From Xenopus tropicalis (Eukaryota > Chordata > Amphibia > Anura > Pipidae): DNA of 64,000 nucleotides. Shown piece by piece: positions 1-13,700 of this stretch (within the stretch, counting starts at the first letter, position 1; each line of letters begins with the position of its first letter). The notes beneath the pieces are model-generated. The model had not been told where the DNA came from and ran no database searches. It saw only the letters and a program-made list of their open reading frames with translations. Location of the stretch: positions 65,770,764 to 65,834,763 of the forward strand of contig NC_030683.2 in the NCBI RefSeq assembly GCF_000004195.4. The letters are read 5' to 3'. The translations under genes were made by a program, and so were the position numbers.

Positions 1-7
1 TTTGCAT

Positions 8-50
8 TGTTAGGTCTATTTGTAGGCAAGGAAAGCCTAGTGATTTTCTT
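8..50 (+). pseudogene. decayed partial copy of the clcn6 gating-glutamate exon
   Basis: Roughly 39 of 47 bases match the acceptor and first half of the exon at 5632, including TTGTTAG/GTCT and GGCAAGGAA. The reading GLFVGKESLVI replaces [11 protein letters not shown], so the key GP is lost. Similarity ends abruptly after GATT, with no second half and no donor. It lies before exons that should precede it in the gene, so it is a displaced fragment rather than a usable exon. Confidence 0.6.
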
Positions 51-181
51 CTCTTTACATCTCATACTTTGTAGGTTTGTAGGGAGTCATAGGGGGTATT
101 GTACATCTGCAATGTCATCAGTGATCTTGAAATATATCTTTAAATACAATAAAAATCAGCTGCATAGTCAATGCATTTTCA

Positions 182-590
182 TTAAAGGAGAAAGAAAGGT
201 AAAAACTAAGTAAGCTGTATCAGAAAGGTCTATGCAAATACAGCCATAAGCACTCACAGAAATGCTGCACTGACTTGTCTGTCAAAAGATTTCTTGTGTC
301 ATGTAATTCATGTGCCACAGACACGCAGCTTTCTGCTCTCTCCTGCTCCCCCCTCCCTCAAGAATGCTAAGAACTCACTCCCCCCTTAGGAATGTGGAGC
401 TGAGCCAATCAGCAGGAAGCTGACTCGTAGTCTAACTAACTGAGCATGTTCACTTGGTCTTGGTGCAGGAGCACCAAGCTCAGTGTTTTTTCTTCCTGTT
501 TGGCTTCTGATCATCTGAAAAGGTAAAATATAGGGAGACTTAAGGGCACTATTGAGACAACTGAAGGTATGCCTGCAGCTTCTCCTTTAA
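182..590. mobile_element. TTAA-flanked MITE
   Basis: The segment is bounded by TTAA at 182-185 and 587-590. The ends are inverted: TTAAAGGAGAA at the left and TTCTCCTTTAA at the right. There is no coding content. TTAA target sites with short inverted ends fit piggyBac/T2-type frog MITEs. Confidence 0.7.
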
Positions 591-702
591 GAAGCTAGAG
601 AGTCTTATAATCATAACAAGTCGCTACAACAGACTGCATAAAAATATACAGATTTATATAAAATTGATGTGAGCTTAGCTTGAAAACTGGACTGCACTAA
701 CC

Positions 703-910
703 TTAAAGGGGTTCTGTCATCATTTTTATGGTGTACTTTAAATTAACTTAAATTACACTGTTTACATAGCAAATAAATCAATCTACCATTTAAAATTTAA
801 AAACCAACATTTTTTTGTTGTAATATTGGTGTGTAGGCAGCCATCTCAAAATTAAATATAAAGAAAAATCTGTTTGTGCTTTTAAAAAATGGATTTCAAT
901 GCAGGATTCT
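703..910 (+). mobile_element. 5' fragment of a TTAA-type MITE
   Basis: It starts TTAAAGGGGTTCTGTCATCA and continues with the 'ATGGTGTACTTTAAATTA' and 'GTGTGTAGGCAGCCATCTCA' wording common in frog repeats. No matching right end is seen before the exon at 1059, so it looks truncated. Family recognition is from memory. Confidence 0.45.
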
Positions 911-1058
911 GCTGGAGAAGCTCTATTAACTGATGTTTTTTCCATGACCGCATTCCTTTGAAAGTTTAAGCCAAACAGAAACACATTTGGTCCAAAGTAA
1001 TTTTAAATCACAAAATCTGTAAAACCCAGCAAAATTCTTTCTTTAACACATTTTTTAG

Positions 1059-1165
1059 CTGTTGAAGAATGTACTGAGAGGGGTTGTTTGGCACTTTCAC
1101 TTTTGGAGCTCCTGGGATTCAACTTAACGTTTACCTTTATTGCAACACTATTTGTCCTAATTCAG
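1059..1165 (+). CDS. clcn6: clcn6 coding exon a (VEEC...LFVLIQ)
   Basis: The exon has a TTTTTTAG acceptor and a CAG/GTAAG donor. It opens with two bases of a split codon, then reads [19 protein letters not shown] and the rest of a hydrophobic helix, ending in phase 0. This corresponds to the loop and helix just before the [10 protein letters not shown] motif. It is the first recognisable coding exon in the window. Confidence 0.93.
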
Positions 1166-1728
1166 GTAAGTTGTTGATATAAATTAGAAAGAGTAATACT
1201 TCATTGACCCTAGCATTTTATTTTAATGAAATGTGTTCTTGTCATATAAAGCTGAAACATTAGCATGCAGCAAATAATAACTTTTTTGAGGAGTTGTCAA
1301 TTAAATAACACATTCTTCACAATTTTACACAGCCTGTGGCAGCTGGTTCTGGGATACCGGAGATAAAATGTTACCTTAATGGGGTGAAGGTTCCAGGTGT
1401 TGTCCGTCTCCGTACATTAGTGTGCAAGGCCTTGGGTGTCTTATTCGGTGTGTCTGGAGGTAAGAATGTGTTTATGGCTATTTTCAATAACCATCAAATG
1501 TAGAATATAGTGTTATAGACACTGTAACAGTCGGAAACTGGCACACCTAATTAAATGTTAAAATATAACTTTTACTTTTAAATAGTTAAAATGCTACTAA
1601 AATAAGGCAATTTTAGTTAAACACAAGGAAAGATGGCACAGAGTGAACAATATAGACTTTCACTGTTTAATTCCTAAATTGGGCTGTATTGTGTTTTTCA
1701 AGTCTAAACAATGAAATCAAGTGGTATC

Positions 1729-1784
<56 letters not shown>

Positions 1785-4700
1785 ATAGATGCCGCACTCA
1801 CAGGTCTTAGTGAAAAAATAAAGAAGAATTTATTATATCAAACTAACGTTTCGGCTGACTCCACAGCCTTTCTCAAAGTGAACAAACATTACAGCAAACC
1901 CACTCATAAACCCAAACTGGCGCCAAAAACCAGCTGATGACGTCATAGACTGTGTGATCAGTGATTCCCCACCCACTATGTGCAAGAGAGACGTAAAAAT
2001 ATACAAAAAACTATCCAGAAGGGAAGTAAACAGTGCAGATTAGATTAAATATATCACAATAAAGATTCAGTAGAAAGAATAAACAGAAAGCAAAAGAAAC
2101 AAAGTCACCACCTGCTATTGCTGAACTGCAACTCCCACTCACTCGTTGAATGAAGCATAGAGCCAATCCAGTCGGCGCACCCAGCGAGTCTCAATTGGTG
2201 TCATCTGTTGGGCAGAGTTATAGGTCCGATCTGGGACTAGGATGTACTAGGTGCCCATAAATAACCAGTCACTAACGAGTGCCGAGTCCTTGATCTGTGT
2301 GATCGGGCCATTTAGTGTAGCCGCTTCACGTATACAGTGTATGCGGGTTACCATGGTAACCACGCTCACCATAGCGCTACAGCGCTTAGTACGAGCCTCG
2401 ATCATTTGTTTGATCAGTGAGAGGGGGGAAAGAAGTCGTGTATCCCCTACTCAGGAGAAGTTATATATAGTGCTCAATATCAGGGGATCCGTATCGCACG
2501 AACTTACCACCAAATAGGTGGCATGCCAAAAGTATGATCGTGCAGCCCGTAGCTGGGTATATACGTCCCTGGACAGTTGTGGTACGTCTGCATTTCGTGC
2601 AGACTGCCATTTCTCATAGCGGCATACACGAGGCAGACAATAGCCACAGTCCATCCTGTAAGACAATTTAATACGGACCCCTTTTCCATATTATACTGCA
2701 CAAAAGCCTCAAAGTTTGAGCTCACGGGTGGCGCACTATAGATAAATCGATCTGTCAAGCACTGAGGTAGATATCGATCTGTCAGGCACTGAGGTAGATA
2801 GGGACAATAAATATACTATATATGTTATACCATCCTGTATTCGATATGATGAGAGTGCACGTTGCCTACAGCGCAGGTGGTTTAGAGAACAAAGCAAAGA
2901 AAAGAGATACAAAAAGAATATTGGAAACAAAATGTCCAGAGACAGAGTTTCAATCATAAGGAACATATTACAACAAAGTACCTTAAATCTGTTGTAATCA
3001 TAATCCAGACACGGTGTATATATACACAATCGTAGGTGCTACTAACTTAATATCAAGTCCAATAGTATAGCCCATTAGGGCAGTGTATATGCAATGATAT
3101 TCTGATATACTGTCATGTACTCACAATAAAGAACATATTTAAATAAATAACAAAAAATAAAGAGCATTTTTTCAAGAAAAAGTGTCATTTCTGTGTAAAT
3201 CTGATGCAGAGCTTATTCAGCAAGAGGATAATACAGTTTGTACTTGGAATTTTCATCTAGGTAAGTATATAGTTTGACAAACACAATGGTGAATATATTA
3301 TAAGGTATTCGTTCATAAAGATCACTATAGATAAAATGCTGAGTAGGAAACCAATTCATTAAGTCCGTTAGGGCTGATAGTATTCAGTTTGTGCATCCAT
3401 TTCAATTCCCTCTGTAAAAGGAGTTTTTCACGATTGCCACCTCGGATCAAGGGGGGAATATGATCAATAATCATACATCTCATGCTAGTTAGAGAGTGTT
3501 TATGCATCAAAAAATGTGCCGCCACTGGGGTATAAGCTTCCCCTGATGTTAATGCTGCCCGAATTGCCGATCTGTGGTTGGCCATGCGATCCCTAAACGT
3601 AGTAATGGTCTTGCCTATGTATAACAGGCCGCATGGGCACTTGATAAAATAGATGATATATTTAGATGTGCAAGTGACTCTGTGTTGGATATGTATCAAT
3701 CGTCCTGTGTGTGGATGATTGAAAGAGGGTCCCGAAATAAGAGCGTTGCAGGTGGTACAGCTGGGACATTTATAGCAACCCATTTTTGTAGAGGAAAGCC
3801 AGGAGGTGGGATTGGCAGATTGATAGCAGTGACTCGGGTCAGTCTTTACTAGAATATCTCTCAAGCTATGCCCCCTCCTATAGGCTATCCGTGGAGGATG
3901 CCTAAAAACAGATGGTAGAGTACGATCTTTCGCCAGGACTGACCAATGATAAGAAATTGCATTGGTCAGAGGTCTTTTATCCGGAAGCTACTAATGAGAG
4001 ACTGACTTTTATTACTACGTTTGCTCCGGATAAAAGACCTCTGACCAATGCAATTTCTTATCATTGGTCAGTCCTGGCAAAAGATCGTACTCTGGATTAT
4101 GATTACAACAGATTTAAGGTACTTTGTTGTAATATGTTCCTTATGATTGAAACTCTGTCTCTGGACATTTTGTTTCCAATATTCTTTTTGTATCTCTTTT
4201 CTTTGCTTTGTTCTCTAAACCACCTGCGCTGTAGGCAACGTGCACTCTCATCATATCGAATACAGGATGGTATAACATATATAGTATATTTATTGTCCCT
4301 ATCTACCTCAGTGCCTGACAGATCGATATCTACCTCAGTGCTTGACAGATCGATTTATCTATAGTGCGCCACCCGTGAGCTCAAACTTTGAGGCTTTTGT
4401 GCAGTATAATATGGAAAAGGGGTCCGTATTAAATTGTCTTACAGGATGGACTGTGGCTATTGTCTGCCTCGTGTATGCCGCTATGAGAAATGGCAGTCTG
4501 CACGAAATGCAGACGTACCACAACTGTCCCGGGACGTATATACCCAGCTACGGGCTGCACGATCATACTTTTGGCATGCCACCTATTTGGTGGTAAGTTC
4601 GTGCGATACGGATCCCCTGATATTGAGCACTATATATAACTTCTCCTGAGTAGGGGATACACGACTTCTTTCCCCCCTCTCACTGATCAAACAAATGATC

Positions 4701-7700
4701 GAGGCTCGTACTAAGCGCTGTAGCGCTATGGTGAGCGTGGTTACCATGGTAACCCGCATACACTGTATACGTGAAGCGGCTACACTAAATGGCCCGATCA
4801 CACAGATCAAGGACTCGGCACTCGTTAGTGACTGGTTATTTATGGGCACCTAGTACATCCTAGTCCCAGATCGGACCTATAACTCTGCCCAACAGATGAC
4901 ACCAATTGAGACTCGCTGGGTGCGCCGACTGGATTGGCTCTATGCTTCATTCAACGAGTGAGTGGGAGTTGCAGTTCAGCAATAGCAGGTGGTGACTTTG
5001 TTTCTTTTGCTTTCTGTTTATTCTTTCTACTGAATCTTTATTGTGATATATTTAATCTAATCTGCACTGTTTACTTCCCTTCTGGATAGTTTTTTGTATA
5101 TTTTTACGTCTCTCTTGCACATAGTGGGTGGGGAATCACTGATCACACAGTCTATGACGTCATCAGCTGGTTTTTGGCGCCAGTTTGGGTTTATGAGTGG
5201 GTTTGCTGTAATGTTTGTTCACTTTGAGAAAGGCTGTGGAGTCAGCCGAAACGTTAGTTTGATATAATAAATTCTTCTTTATTTTTTCACTAAGACCTGT
5301 GAGTGCGGCATCTATTTATTTTTGTACTATACTATATTATATACTGCACCCAGGCATCTGTGACCTTTTTGTGACGTGAGTGCCTGCTTTTCCTCTTTTT
5401 TGTTATATATATATATAATATATATTGCCATTTACCCATTTTTTGACACATTGCCCTTTGCTGTTAGTTTATATCGTACTACCCAACATTGGTATACAAA
5501 TTAAATTTTTGGATAATTTGTGTGTTAGCTCTGTAGCATTGTAAAATCCTAGCAATTGCTTGTGTTGCCATACACAATATTTCAGTTAATATTTTCAGTT
5601 AAATATTTCACTTTTCTCTTTGTGTTGTTAGGTCTGTTCGTTGGCAAGGAAGGCCCAATGATTCACAGTGGTGCTGTTGTAGGAGCAGGTTTACCCCAGG
5701 TTAGTATTTATTATTTAAAAAGAATATATGCAAGTCAATATCAAAACCGTGTACAGAGGCACCATTGATTATGAACTTTTCTGCAGCTGGAACTGAAAAA
5801 TTATATGTGTGAGCCAAGGCAAGTGCATATAATAGTGTCATTACGATTATTTACAAGCCTGATTCCATACTGCCTTCTGTAGCGCAATCGGGAGGAGCAG
5901 TGTTCTATAAACACACTGTTCCCTGTGGTAGTCTGGGCAGGTTCTTACAATGCAAATCCCTACAACCAGGAACATAGTTTATATATGTTATTATTCTATT
6001 CATCTCCTAAAAGTGTCTTAAACAAAAAGAATTTAATGTACAAATTTGTTCCCTATAAACTGTCATATAGAGACTATATATAAGTATACTGCATAACCTG
6101 AAGTGCCTAATATATGTTGTTATAATGGCATATAACCTGGCCCCTCTCTTACCTATGAAATGCAATGAATAATGGAGTAACTCGGGTTTCACTAATTCTG
6201 TTATGAATATCTGAGACCATTGAATGTACGTATGTGGTAGGCACTGTCAACTTGATTCTCAACAAATCTGTAAGTGTTAGTGTTAGGTATATTTTTTCCT
6301 CTGTGTTTTGCTAACATAACATGTAACCTGCTTTCTGCCAGAGCACCACAGGGGTATAATCACCCGTTTGCCATAGCTCTAAGGGTGTTTATTAACTAAC
6401 TGTATATGATAGCTGATGATAGTGTAAAACAGAGAATTGAATTACATAGCTTTTTGTTTTGCTGATGATAAAGCTATACTGTATAACTGAGGGCAGAATG
6501 ATTGCAAAATGATGATCTCATGCAATAAATGTATCTTGAGTCCTTGGACAACCTGACAGCTATAAAAATGCTTTGGAAGGCCACATCTGTCCTTAGGACT
6601 TATAGATAGCAGCCTTAAACTTGATAACCTATATTTTTTTAGATAATTACCAAGCACAGAAAAATAGACTTTGGCAGTAGCATATACCTGTTATGCTTTT
6701 TTCAGTTTCAGAGCATTTCGTTCCAGAAGATACGTTTTGATTTTCCATATTTCCGGAGTGACAGGTATGTATTAAAGTTTTGCTACTAAGTTTTGAATTT
6801 ATATACAAATATATTAATATGAAAATATCTTAATAAGACAAGTTTGTTCTTTAATTAATGGAAGGTAAAAGTACCATGGATAAAATATTCACAATAATAT
6901 TCACAAATTTTTTTTTTTGTCCCTTTAGCTACTGCATCATGTTGATGTAAATGAACATTCACTACACTAACATAATTGGGGTAAACCTGAGCATACACAT
7001 TAAGGTTTTTTAAGCCATTTGCCAAGGCCTGATTGTTTAGTGCCGAGCCAACATTCTGATCATAATGCACCTCTGTCTCTGTGGTCTTCATCCTATCGGA
7101 TCTTTTAACCTGCCTAATGTATATCTTTAATTTTTGGGGAGTTTACCAATAGGTAAGGAAGGCAAATAAACTGCTAGTCTGGAGGGCATTTTATTTCAGC
7201 TTGTGTATGTCCAACTTGAATGTGTTTCCATTTCCGTATACATTTTTTGTATTATTTTGTACTTTTTATGCTTCAGTGTCCCTGTGTGGTAGAATGGGAT
7301 TCTTTGCCCAGCAGAGTATGTGTCCCCTCCACCCCCCCCAAAAAAAAAAAAAAAAAATTGAACAATGCTTTAAACAAAAAAATATTTTTAGCTTTCTCTT
7401 ATAATTTGTAGGAATAGATACTTTTTACCTAAACAATATTGTATCTTTATACATAGGGACAAGAGAGATTTTGTATCTGCTGGAGCAGCTGCTGGTGTGG
7501 CTGCTGCTTTTGGTGCGCCTATCGGAGGTACGCTATTCAGTCTGGAAGAAGGGTCCTCTTTCTGGAATCAGGGCCTCACATGGAAAGTGGTGAGCAAGGA
7601 TAATATAAACTTTTAGGAACCATATCCTGAGGTCTGCTTTCTCTACAATTTTATTAACTGTACATTGGATATTGATGTTGGCTGTTCCATATTTTTTGTT

Positions 7701-10700
7701 GTTTTTCATAACTGATTATGTACTACAGGTTGTTATACAAGTATAGGATATAATATCTGGATTGGTTGGGTACAGGGGTTTTCTTGTTTATGGGCCCTTC
7801 CTTAATGTCTTAATATGGAGCACAATGCCATAAACCTACTACAAGCATCTAAATATTTAGAAAAATAGCATTGTTCTGTCGTAAACATGGGTGTATAGTA
7901 ACTCTATTAACATCTAGTAGAAGCACTGTTTGGGAGAGAATAAGCAGACTTGATAAATCGGAAAAATCGCTGGTATGAATAAGACACTATGGCAATTGAC
8001 ATTCTTCTGTATTTTACATTTGATACAAGAATTCTGTCAAAATACACAGCAAACCAATATTGGTAGTTATACAGACAGTGTCGGAAACCTGCTTAGACAA
8101 AGCAAACTGCACTTTAGAAGTCTTTAGTCTTAACTACCATTAGTTATCTATTCACTAAAAAAAATGTTAAGTTTAAAAGGAATGTCAACCCAAAAAAGAA
8201 GAAAACCTAATTGTAACTGTTTACGTTATATATTAATTTAAGTGCTTTTGTTTTTGCCAGCTCTTCTGTTCCATGTCAGCAACATTTACCCTGAATTTCT
8301 TCCGTTCTGGGATTCAGTTTTCAAGCTGGGGATCATTTCAACTGCCTGGGCTGCTTAATTTTGGGGAGTTTAAGGTGTGGTTTTATTTGTTCAGATGTGT
8401 TAAAATAACTCAAATTCTTTACATTGACTAAACTTTTTTTTTTTTATCTGTTTTTGTGTATAAGACATATTTGTACTGAAACCAGTTTGATTAAAATTAG
8501 CAAAGCAGGACTCTGCTGTATTCTACAGTATTCACATTAGTCCATCATAAGCACATTTGGTAGAGGAGGCAGAGCTCAGTGGTGGTCATTTATAAAAATG
8601 GTTGTTTGTGCATGTTTTCCCCTAAATGCTTGCATTTTGCACTGCTGTGCCTGTCTTTTTTTTTTTTTTTGTGCACAAAAATTTGCAAATGAGATTGCAG
8701 ATTGCATAAGCATAGCGCTCTATGTGCATTTATTATGCATGAATATATCAGCAATTTTCTCTTTGCTAATATAAATTCACATTCGCACAGTGAATAAAAA
8801 TTTTGCAATTATGTTTGCCAATTAAATTCACCAGTCTTGTCCAGCTTTATAAATATAAACACGGGCAGGGCAAATATGTTCACTGTGCAAATAATTCTGC
8901 AGTGTGCAAATTTTATAAATTACCCCCAGTCTGTCATAATCTCAATTTTCCACTTTAAAGCTTCCTTAATTTTTGAAATTGTCTTGGTTCTTCAATTTTG
9001 GAAGTATGATATAATATATATATGTTGATATAATATATATTATATATAATAGGCAGAAAGGAGGTTTTTAATGCTGGTTTCCCTTTTAGGGCAATGACAC
9101 ATGGAGCTACTTGTAGCCAGCTGATAATTGTATGTACATGTGTTTTAGCAGAGAGGTTTCTTAGTATTGTCTATGGCAGAGTATTTTCTGGCATTTTGTA
9201 GCAACAACAAGTAGCTGGCAACAAATAGCACCTTGTGTCATACCCCTTAAAATTGCATTATTACTATTATTTTAAATAGGAGTAACAGTCTTATTTAAGC
9301 CTTTTACCTTTTATTTAAGCCAGCCTGGTTGGGTACTTTTGTTGCCAGACCATTTTTGAACATTTTACAGTTTTTTACTTTAGGGTTCTTTCCTACATTT
9401 AGTTGACCTGCGAAAACAATATATTGTTTTGGTTTTTTGGGGGGAGGGGGTTGTGGGGACAAGCTAAGCTTTTTTGTGTGTGTGTAATTTCACTTCTGTA
9501 ACCAATATATAGGCTTCTCAATGTGTACAAAATGAACTATATTTTTTCTGTAATATAAACATAGATATCAGAAACATAAATTTTATGCTTGGCAATAAAA
9601 CGGATTTGGGAAGTTCCATGTCTCCTGAACTCACCAATCCCAGATATGCATAGTTTTATGGAGATTTCTCAGCTTCAGAAAACTGCATACTTTAGATTTC
9701 AAGGCCAAATATTCCACTTACAGTAGGTTTACCCTAGAAACTATACATTTTTAGAAAAACAGATTCTGATGAATCCAGAATAGGCAAAACTGTCTTTCAA
9801 CTCTAAATTACCAAATTGCATTGTTTTCCTAAATGCATCAGTTTTTATACAATTGTGTGAAATGTTTGAAAAATCATTCCAAAGCTACCAGTTTACAGCA
9901 TCTTATCTTCCACATATCATTAGGTACCAAGATAAAAACACACTAAATATGAATGCCAGGGGTCCACTGAACAGTTTGATGCCCGATGTGTATAGGTTTA
10001 CATAAGTGTGTGGCATGTAGGGGCCCCAAGGTGAAGATACCCCATATGATCTGTCATTTTAGCTATTGCAGAATCAACACATTTTTGTGGCATTCCCCTG
10101 AATCAAGAATAGGTAGACATATGTTTCTACTCCAAAGTACCAAGCCGCAAAGCTTGCCTAAAATTTTCGATTTTTGATGAAATTTCCAAAAATCACCTTA
10201 AAGGACATGTAAAGTCTACATTTGCCTACAATGTATATCAGTTGGGCACGTCTCCACCACCCAAATGGCATCATTTGTACTGAATATATCCCCTCCACTT
10301 GCCAGCGCCAGCACCATCACATTTTCCTAAAGCAAATAGCAACTTTCACCCGGTGGCCATTTTTCCTCTGATACATAATCAGATACATTTAAATATGCAA
10401 ACAGCATACACAATCACAGCATACATTTCATCACGAATACAGGCTCACACGGGCAGAACTGTCTCTGATAAAAGTTCTGCTTTGTTTGAGCACTGTAATG
10501 GTAAAGCTGAGCTCAGGAGAAAAAAATTGAAGCAGACAGCTAGAGCTGAGTTTCTATAGGAACCAGAAATGCCATCTCTTCACTGGCTGCTAGACTGAGG
10601 GGCGTGGTTAGTAATCTGAGTTTAGAACAACTGAGCATGCCCACAAACCAACAGCCAAAGCAAATTCTCGAATGAGGGGACCGAGTGGGTTACAGGAGGA

Positions 10701-13700
10701 GAAGCAAATCTAAGTGATTAAGGGAATGCTGCAGCCTTACTATTAACCTCTGGACAACCAGTGTGGCAGGTATTAAAAGATTTCAAAGAGGCTGTTCACT
10801 GATTAAATTTTTGTGTGGCATTTACGTGTCTTTTAAGATTTCTAATTTGCAGCATCTTATCTGCAGGTCATTAGATAACCATATAAAACACTCCTAAATA
10901 TGAACACCAGAGATCTACTAAACACTTTGATGCCCAAATGTACATAGGTTTATCAAAGTACATGGCACTTACAGACCCCAAAATATACCTTCTGTGTACA
11001 AATTTTATGGCTTACATAAACACAAATAAATATTTCTTTCTACCCCGACCTGCCAAATGGCAAAGCTTTTCTAAAGTTAGCTGTTTTGATGGCATTTATG
11101 AAAATCACCTAAAAATGTTTCAATTTGCCTCATTTATCTCACACAATTTCTTAAATGCAAAGGTAAATCACCCTAAATATAAAGCTAGAGGTCTACTGAA
11201 CATTTAGATGCCCAGTATGCATACCAAAGTATGTGGCATGTGTGAACCCCAAATGAAAATAGTGCATATGAATTTTCTCATCTGCCAAATCTGTTCCTTC
11301 AAACAGAGCCCCTGGACTGTGTATTATCTGTCGTAAGACCCATTAATAGGTGCTTCGAGAAAACCATATATTTTTGAAAAGTAAACATGATGAATTCAAT
11401 ATGGGTAATACATATTTGTTTACCAAATCACCTAAAAACTTTGCTACATTAATCTTGTACAATATCCATATGAATTGTTTCATCTGCGCATTATGTGCCA
11501 TAAGACCCCCTAACTGTACAAAGACCCCCAGAAAATTATATTTTGAAAAGTACACATTCTGACAAATCCAAAACAGGTAAAGATGTCTTTTTATGTATGT
11601 GTGTCTATTTGTGTGTATATTTGTGTATGCTTGTGTGTACGCCTTTAAAAAGTATGTAAATGTGTTCAGAAGTTTGCAAAACAAAAAAAAAAAAATCCAG
11701 AGAATAAAATAACTATAGTAAAATATGTATTGTGTATGTGTGTAAATGCATGAAGTGTGTATATGTGTAAAGAAGGGCAACTTACTGTTTTGTATGAGCA
11801 GGAAGGTCCCAGGATCGCATGCAGGAAGTATGTGGGTGGGCGCAGGGGGGCTGAAAGAGGAATCACTAACAGCAGACATGTTGACGATAGTGTCTGCTGT
11901 TAGAAGTTGGGTCCTGCGACAATCTCATTGTAGGACCGATTTGGCAGCATCCTTGGCTTGTTGCCTTAGTTGTCTTCTTGTGTCTTTTCAGTGCCCTGAT
12001 GCTGATAAGAAGTGTCATCTGTGGACTGTTGTAGACCTGGCATTTTTCATCATTATGGGTGTGACTGGAGGTTTGCTTGGAGCAACATTCAACTGTCTGA
12101 ATAAAAGGCTAGCTAAATATCGCATGAAAAATGTTCACCCCAAACCAAAACTTGTCAGGTAATTTGCTACTTATTTTTAAAACATTGTAACTTTATAATA
12201 CATTTTACCTGATTGCAGTGGTAATATAGTTCCATGACAAGCTGTATTAAATAAGTAAAAAGCTTTAAGTCTTATCCAAAAACAGAAAAGAAGTTTATCA
12301 GGGACAGATCATTTACACTTCGTTTAGTACGTGTAGCATAGTCAAAGGGAAAAAAAAGTCTGTCTCTTATCACTGTCTATATACGCACATGCAGAGTATA
12401 GTAATTTTTATTTGCACACAAACAAAGACAGCTGCAAAAGACTGATGGGAAGTCAATGAATATAGCAACATGGCTCTCATAGCAAAATACCTTGGTCCTT
12501 GATGTTTTTCAGAAAAGAAAAACCATTGATCTTGGGTCTAGGATTAGCAGTTGTATTTGCCTACATAGGTTTAACGTTGACCCCCTAAGGACCACTTAAG
12601 TACAGTGGTTATCTAAGTTTTTGACATTAATCCTCTCCCCTGTTATGTAGGAGTTTGTTGGCAAATGCTAAGCTTAGTACTTAATTTTTTATTTCTCTAC
12701 TATTCGTATATATCAGTCTTTCATTCAAACCACACCCTGATTGCTAAGGTAATTTGGATCCTAGCAACCAAATAGCTGCTAAAACTCCAGACAGGAAATT
12801 AAAAAAAAAAGAAAAAGAAAAAAAACTACAAGTAATACAAAATTAAAACCACTTTCAGAATATCTCAGAATATTACTCTCTACATCATACTAAAAGGTGA
12901 ACAATGCCTTTAAATGTTTTTACTAAATTTACACTGATGTTGGCTGTCAGAGGAGTACGGGTGTGCTGATGGATGTATGTATGTATATTTTTATTTTCAT
13001 CATGCTACTTATGTAGGAAGCCCTGTACTGCATGACAATAAATTAATAAAGTAAAGTAAAGAGGGCTCAATAGAATAATGAATACAGATAAATACAAAGT
13101 ACAGTTACATTTCACGCTAAGCGTTAGAGATCCCTGCCCCATAGAACTTACAATTGTTGGGTAACTTACAGACACAAAGAGTTAGGATATTAAATGATGC
13201 ATTCTAAAATGTTTGTTTTATAAGGGGCAACTGAGTCAGGTGTTATGCAAGTGCTCCAAGAGGTAGTCTTTGAGATTATTTCTGAAGAGACTGAGGCATT
13301 CCGAATGTAAGGAGCAGCAAGGATGAAAGGTTTAAGGTGGGAAACAGCAGTGGTAGCAGGGAGTGCAACCACATGGTTGCTCTGAGTGGAGCGGAGAGAT
13401 TAGCCATGAACATATGGGAAAATGAGAAGAGATATAATGAGGTGCAGAAGAAGGAAGGACTTTGATAAAAGTTATAAAGAATGAATTTATAACTTATTCT
13501 TTGTTTTATGGGACACCATGATAAGGACTTCAGCAGTGGATAGGCCTTGTACTCCTTTGGGTATGAGCAGCAGAATTCTGGGAGCAGTAATTAATAAAGA
13601 CTGTTGTGAGGGGATGTGGGAGTTAGGGAGGCCACCTAGCAGCAAGTTGTAGTAGTCTAAATGGGATAGGAGGAGAGCTGCATGAGAGTCTTGCCTGTGA

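Larger units (their letters stand above)
1774..5323. mobile_element. head-to-head Penelope-like element palindrome
   Basis: Two arms of about 1.23 kb (1775-3008 and 4092-5323) are inverted and almost identical: several long translated stretches are the same letter for letter. Between them lie a GIY-YIG endonuclease frame on the minus strand and an inner hairpin at 3917-4094. Both copies have the GAAACG-type terminal region pointing outward, as in Penelope-like element (PLE) ends. The left copy runs on the minus strand from ~3986 to 1775. The right copy runs on the plus strand from ~3987 to 5323 and lacks the endonuclease region. Both are 5'-truncated. The element sits in a clcn6 intron. Confidence 0.75.
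6765..9086. other. clcn6 introns around exons e and f, no elements recognised
   Basis: Outside the two exons, only homopolymer A/T tracts (about 7340, 8440 and 8660) and an AT-rich patch near 9010-9052 are visible. No gene or element ends were identified. Confidence 0.45.

Noticed and set aside
2251..4849. Sets of identical 71-97-codon open frames in both arms of the 1774-5323 palindrome
   Set aside because: They mirror each other because the arms are inverted copies of PLE terminal DNA. They have no domains, overlap in several frames, and are explained by the repeat.
11343..11879. 178-codon minus-strand open frame rich in Thr/His/Tyr
   Set aside because: It arises from GT/AT-rich simple sequence inside the large noncoding repeat; no domain, no splice context.
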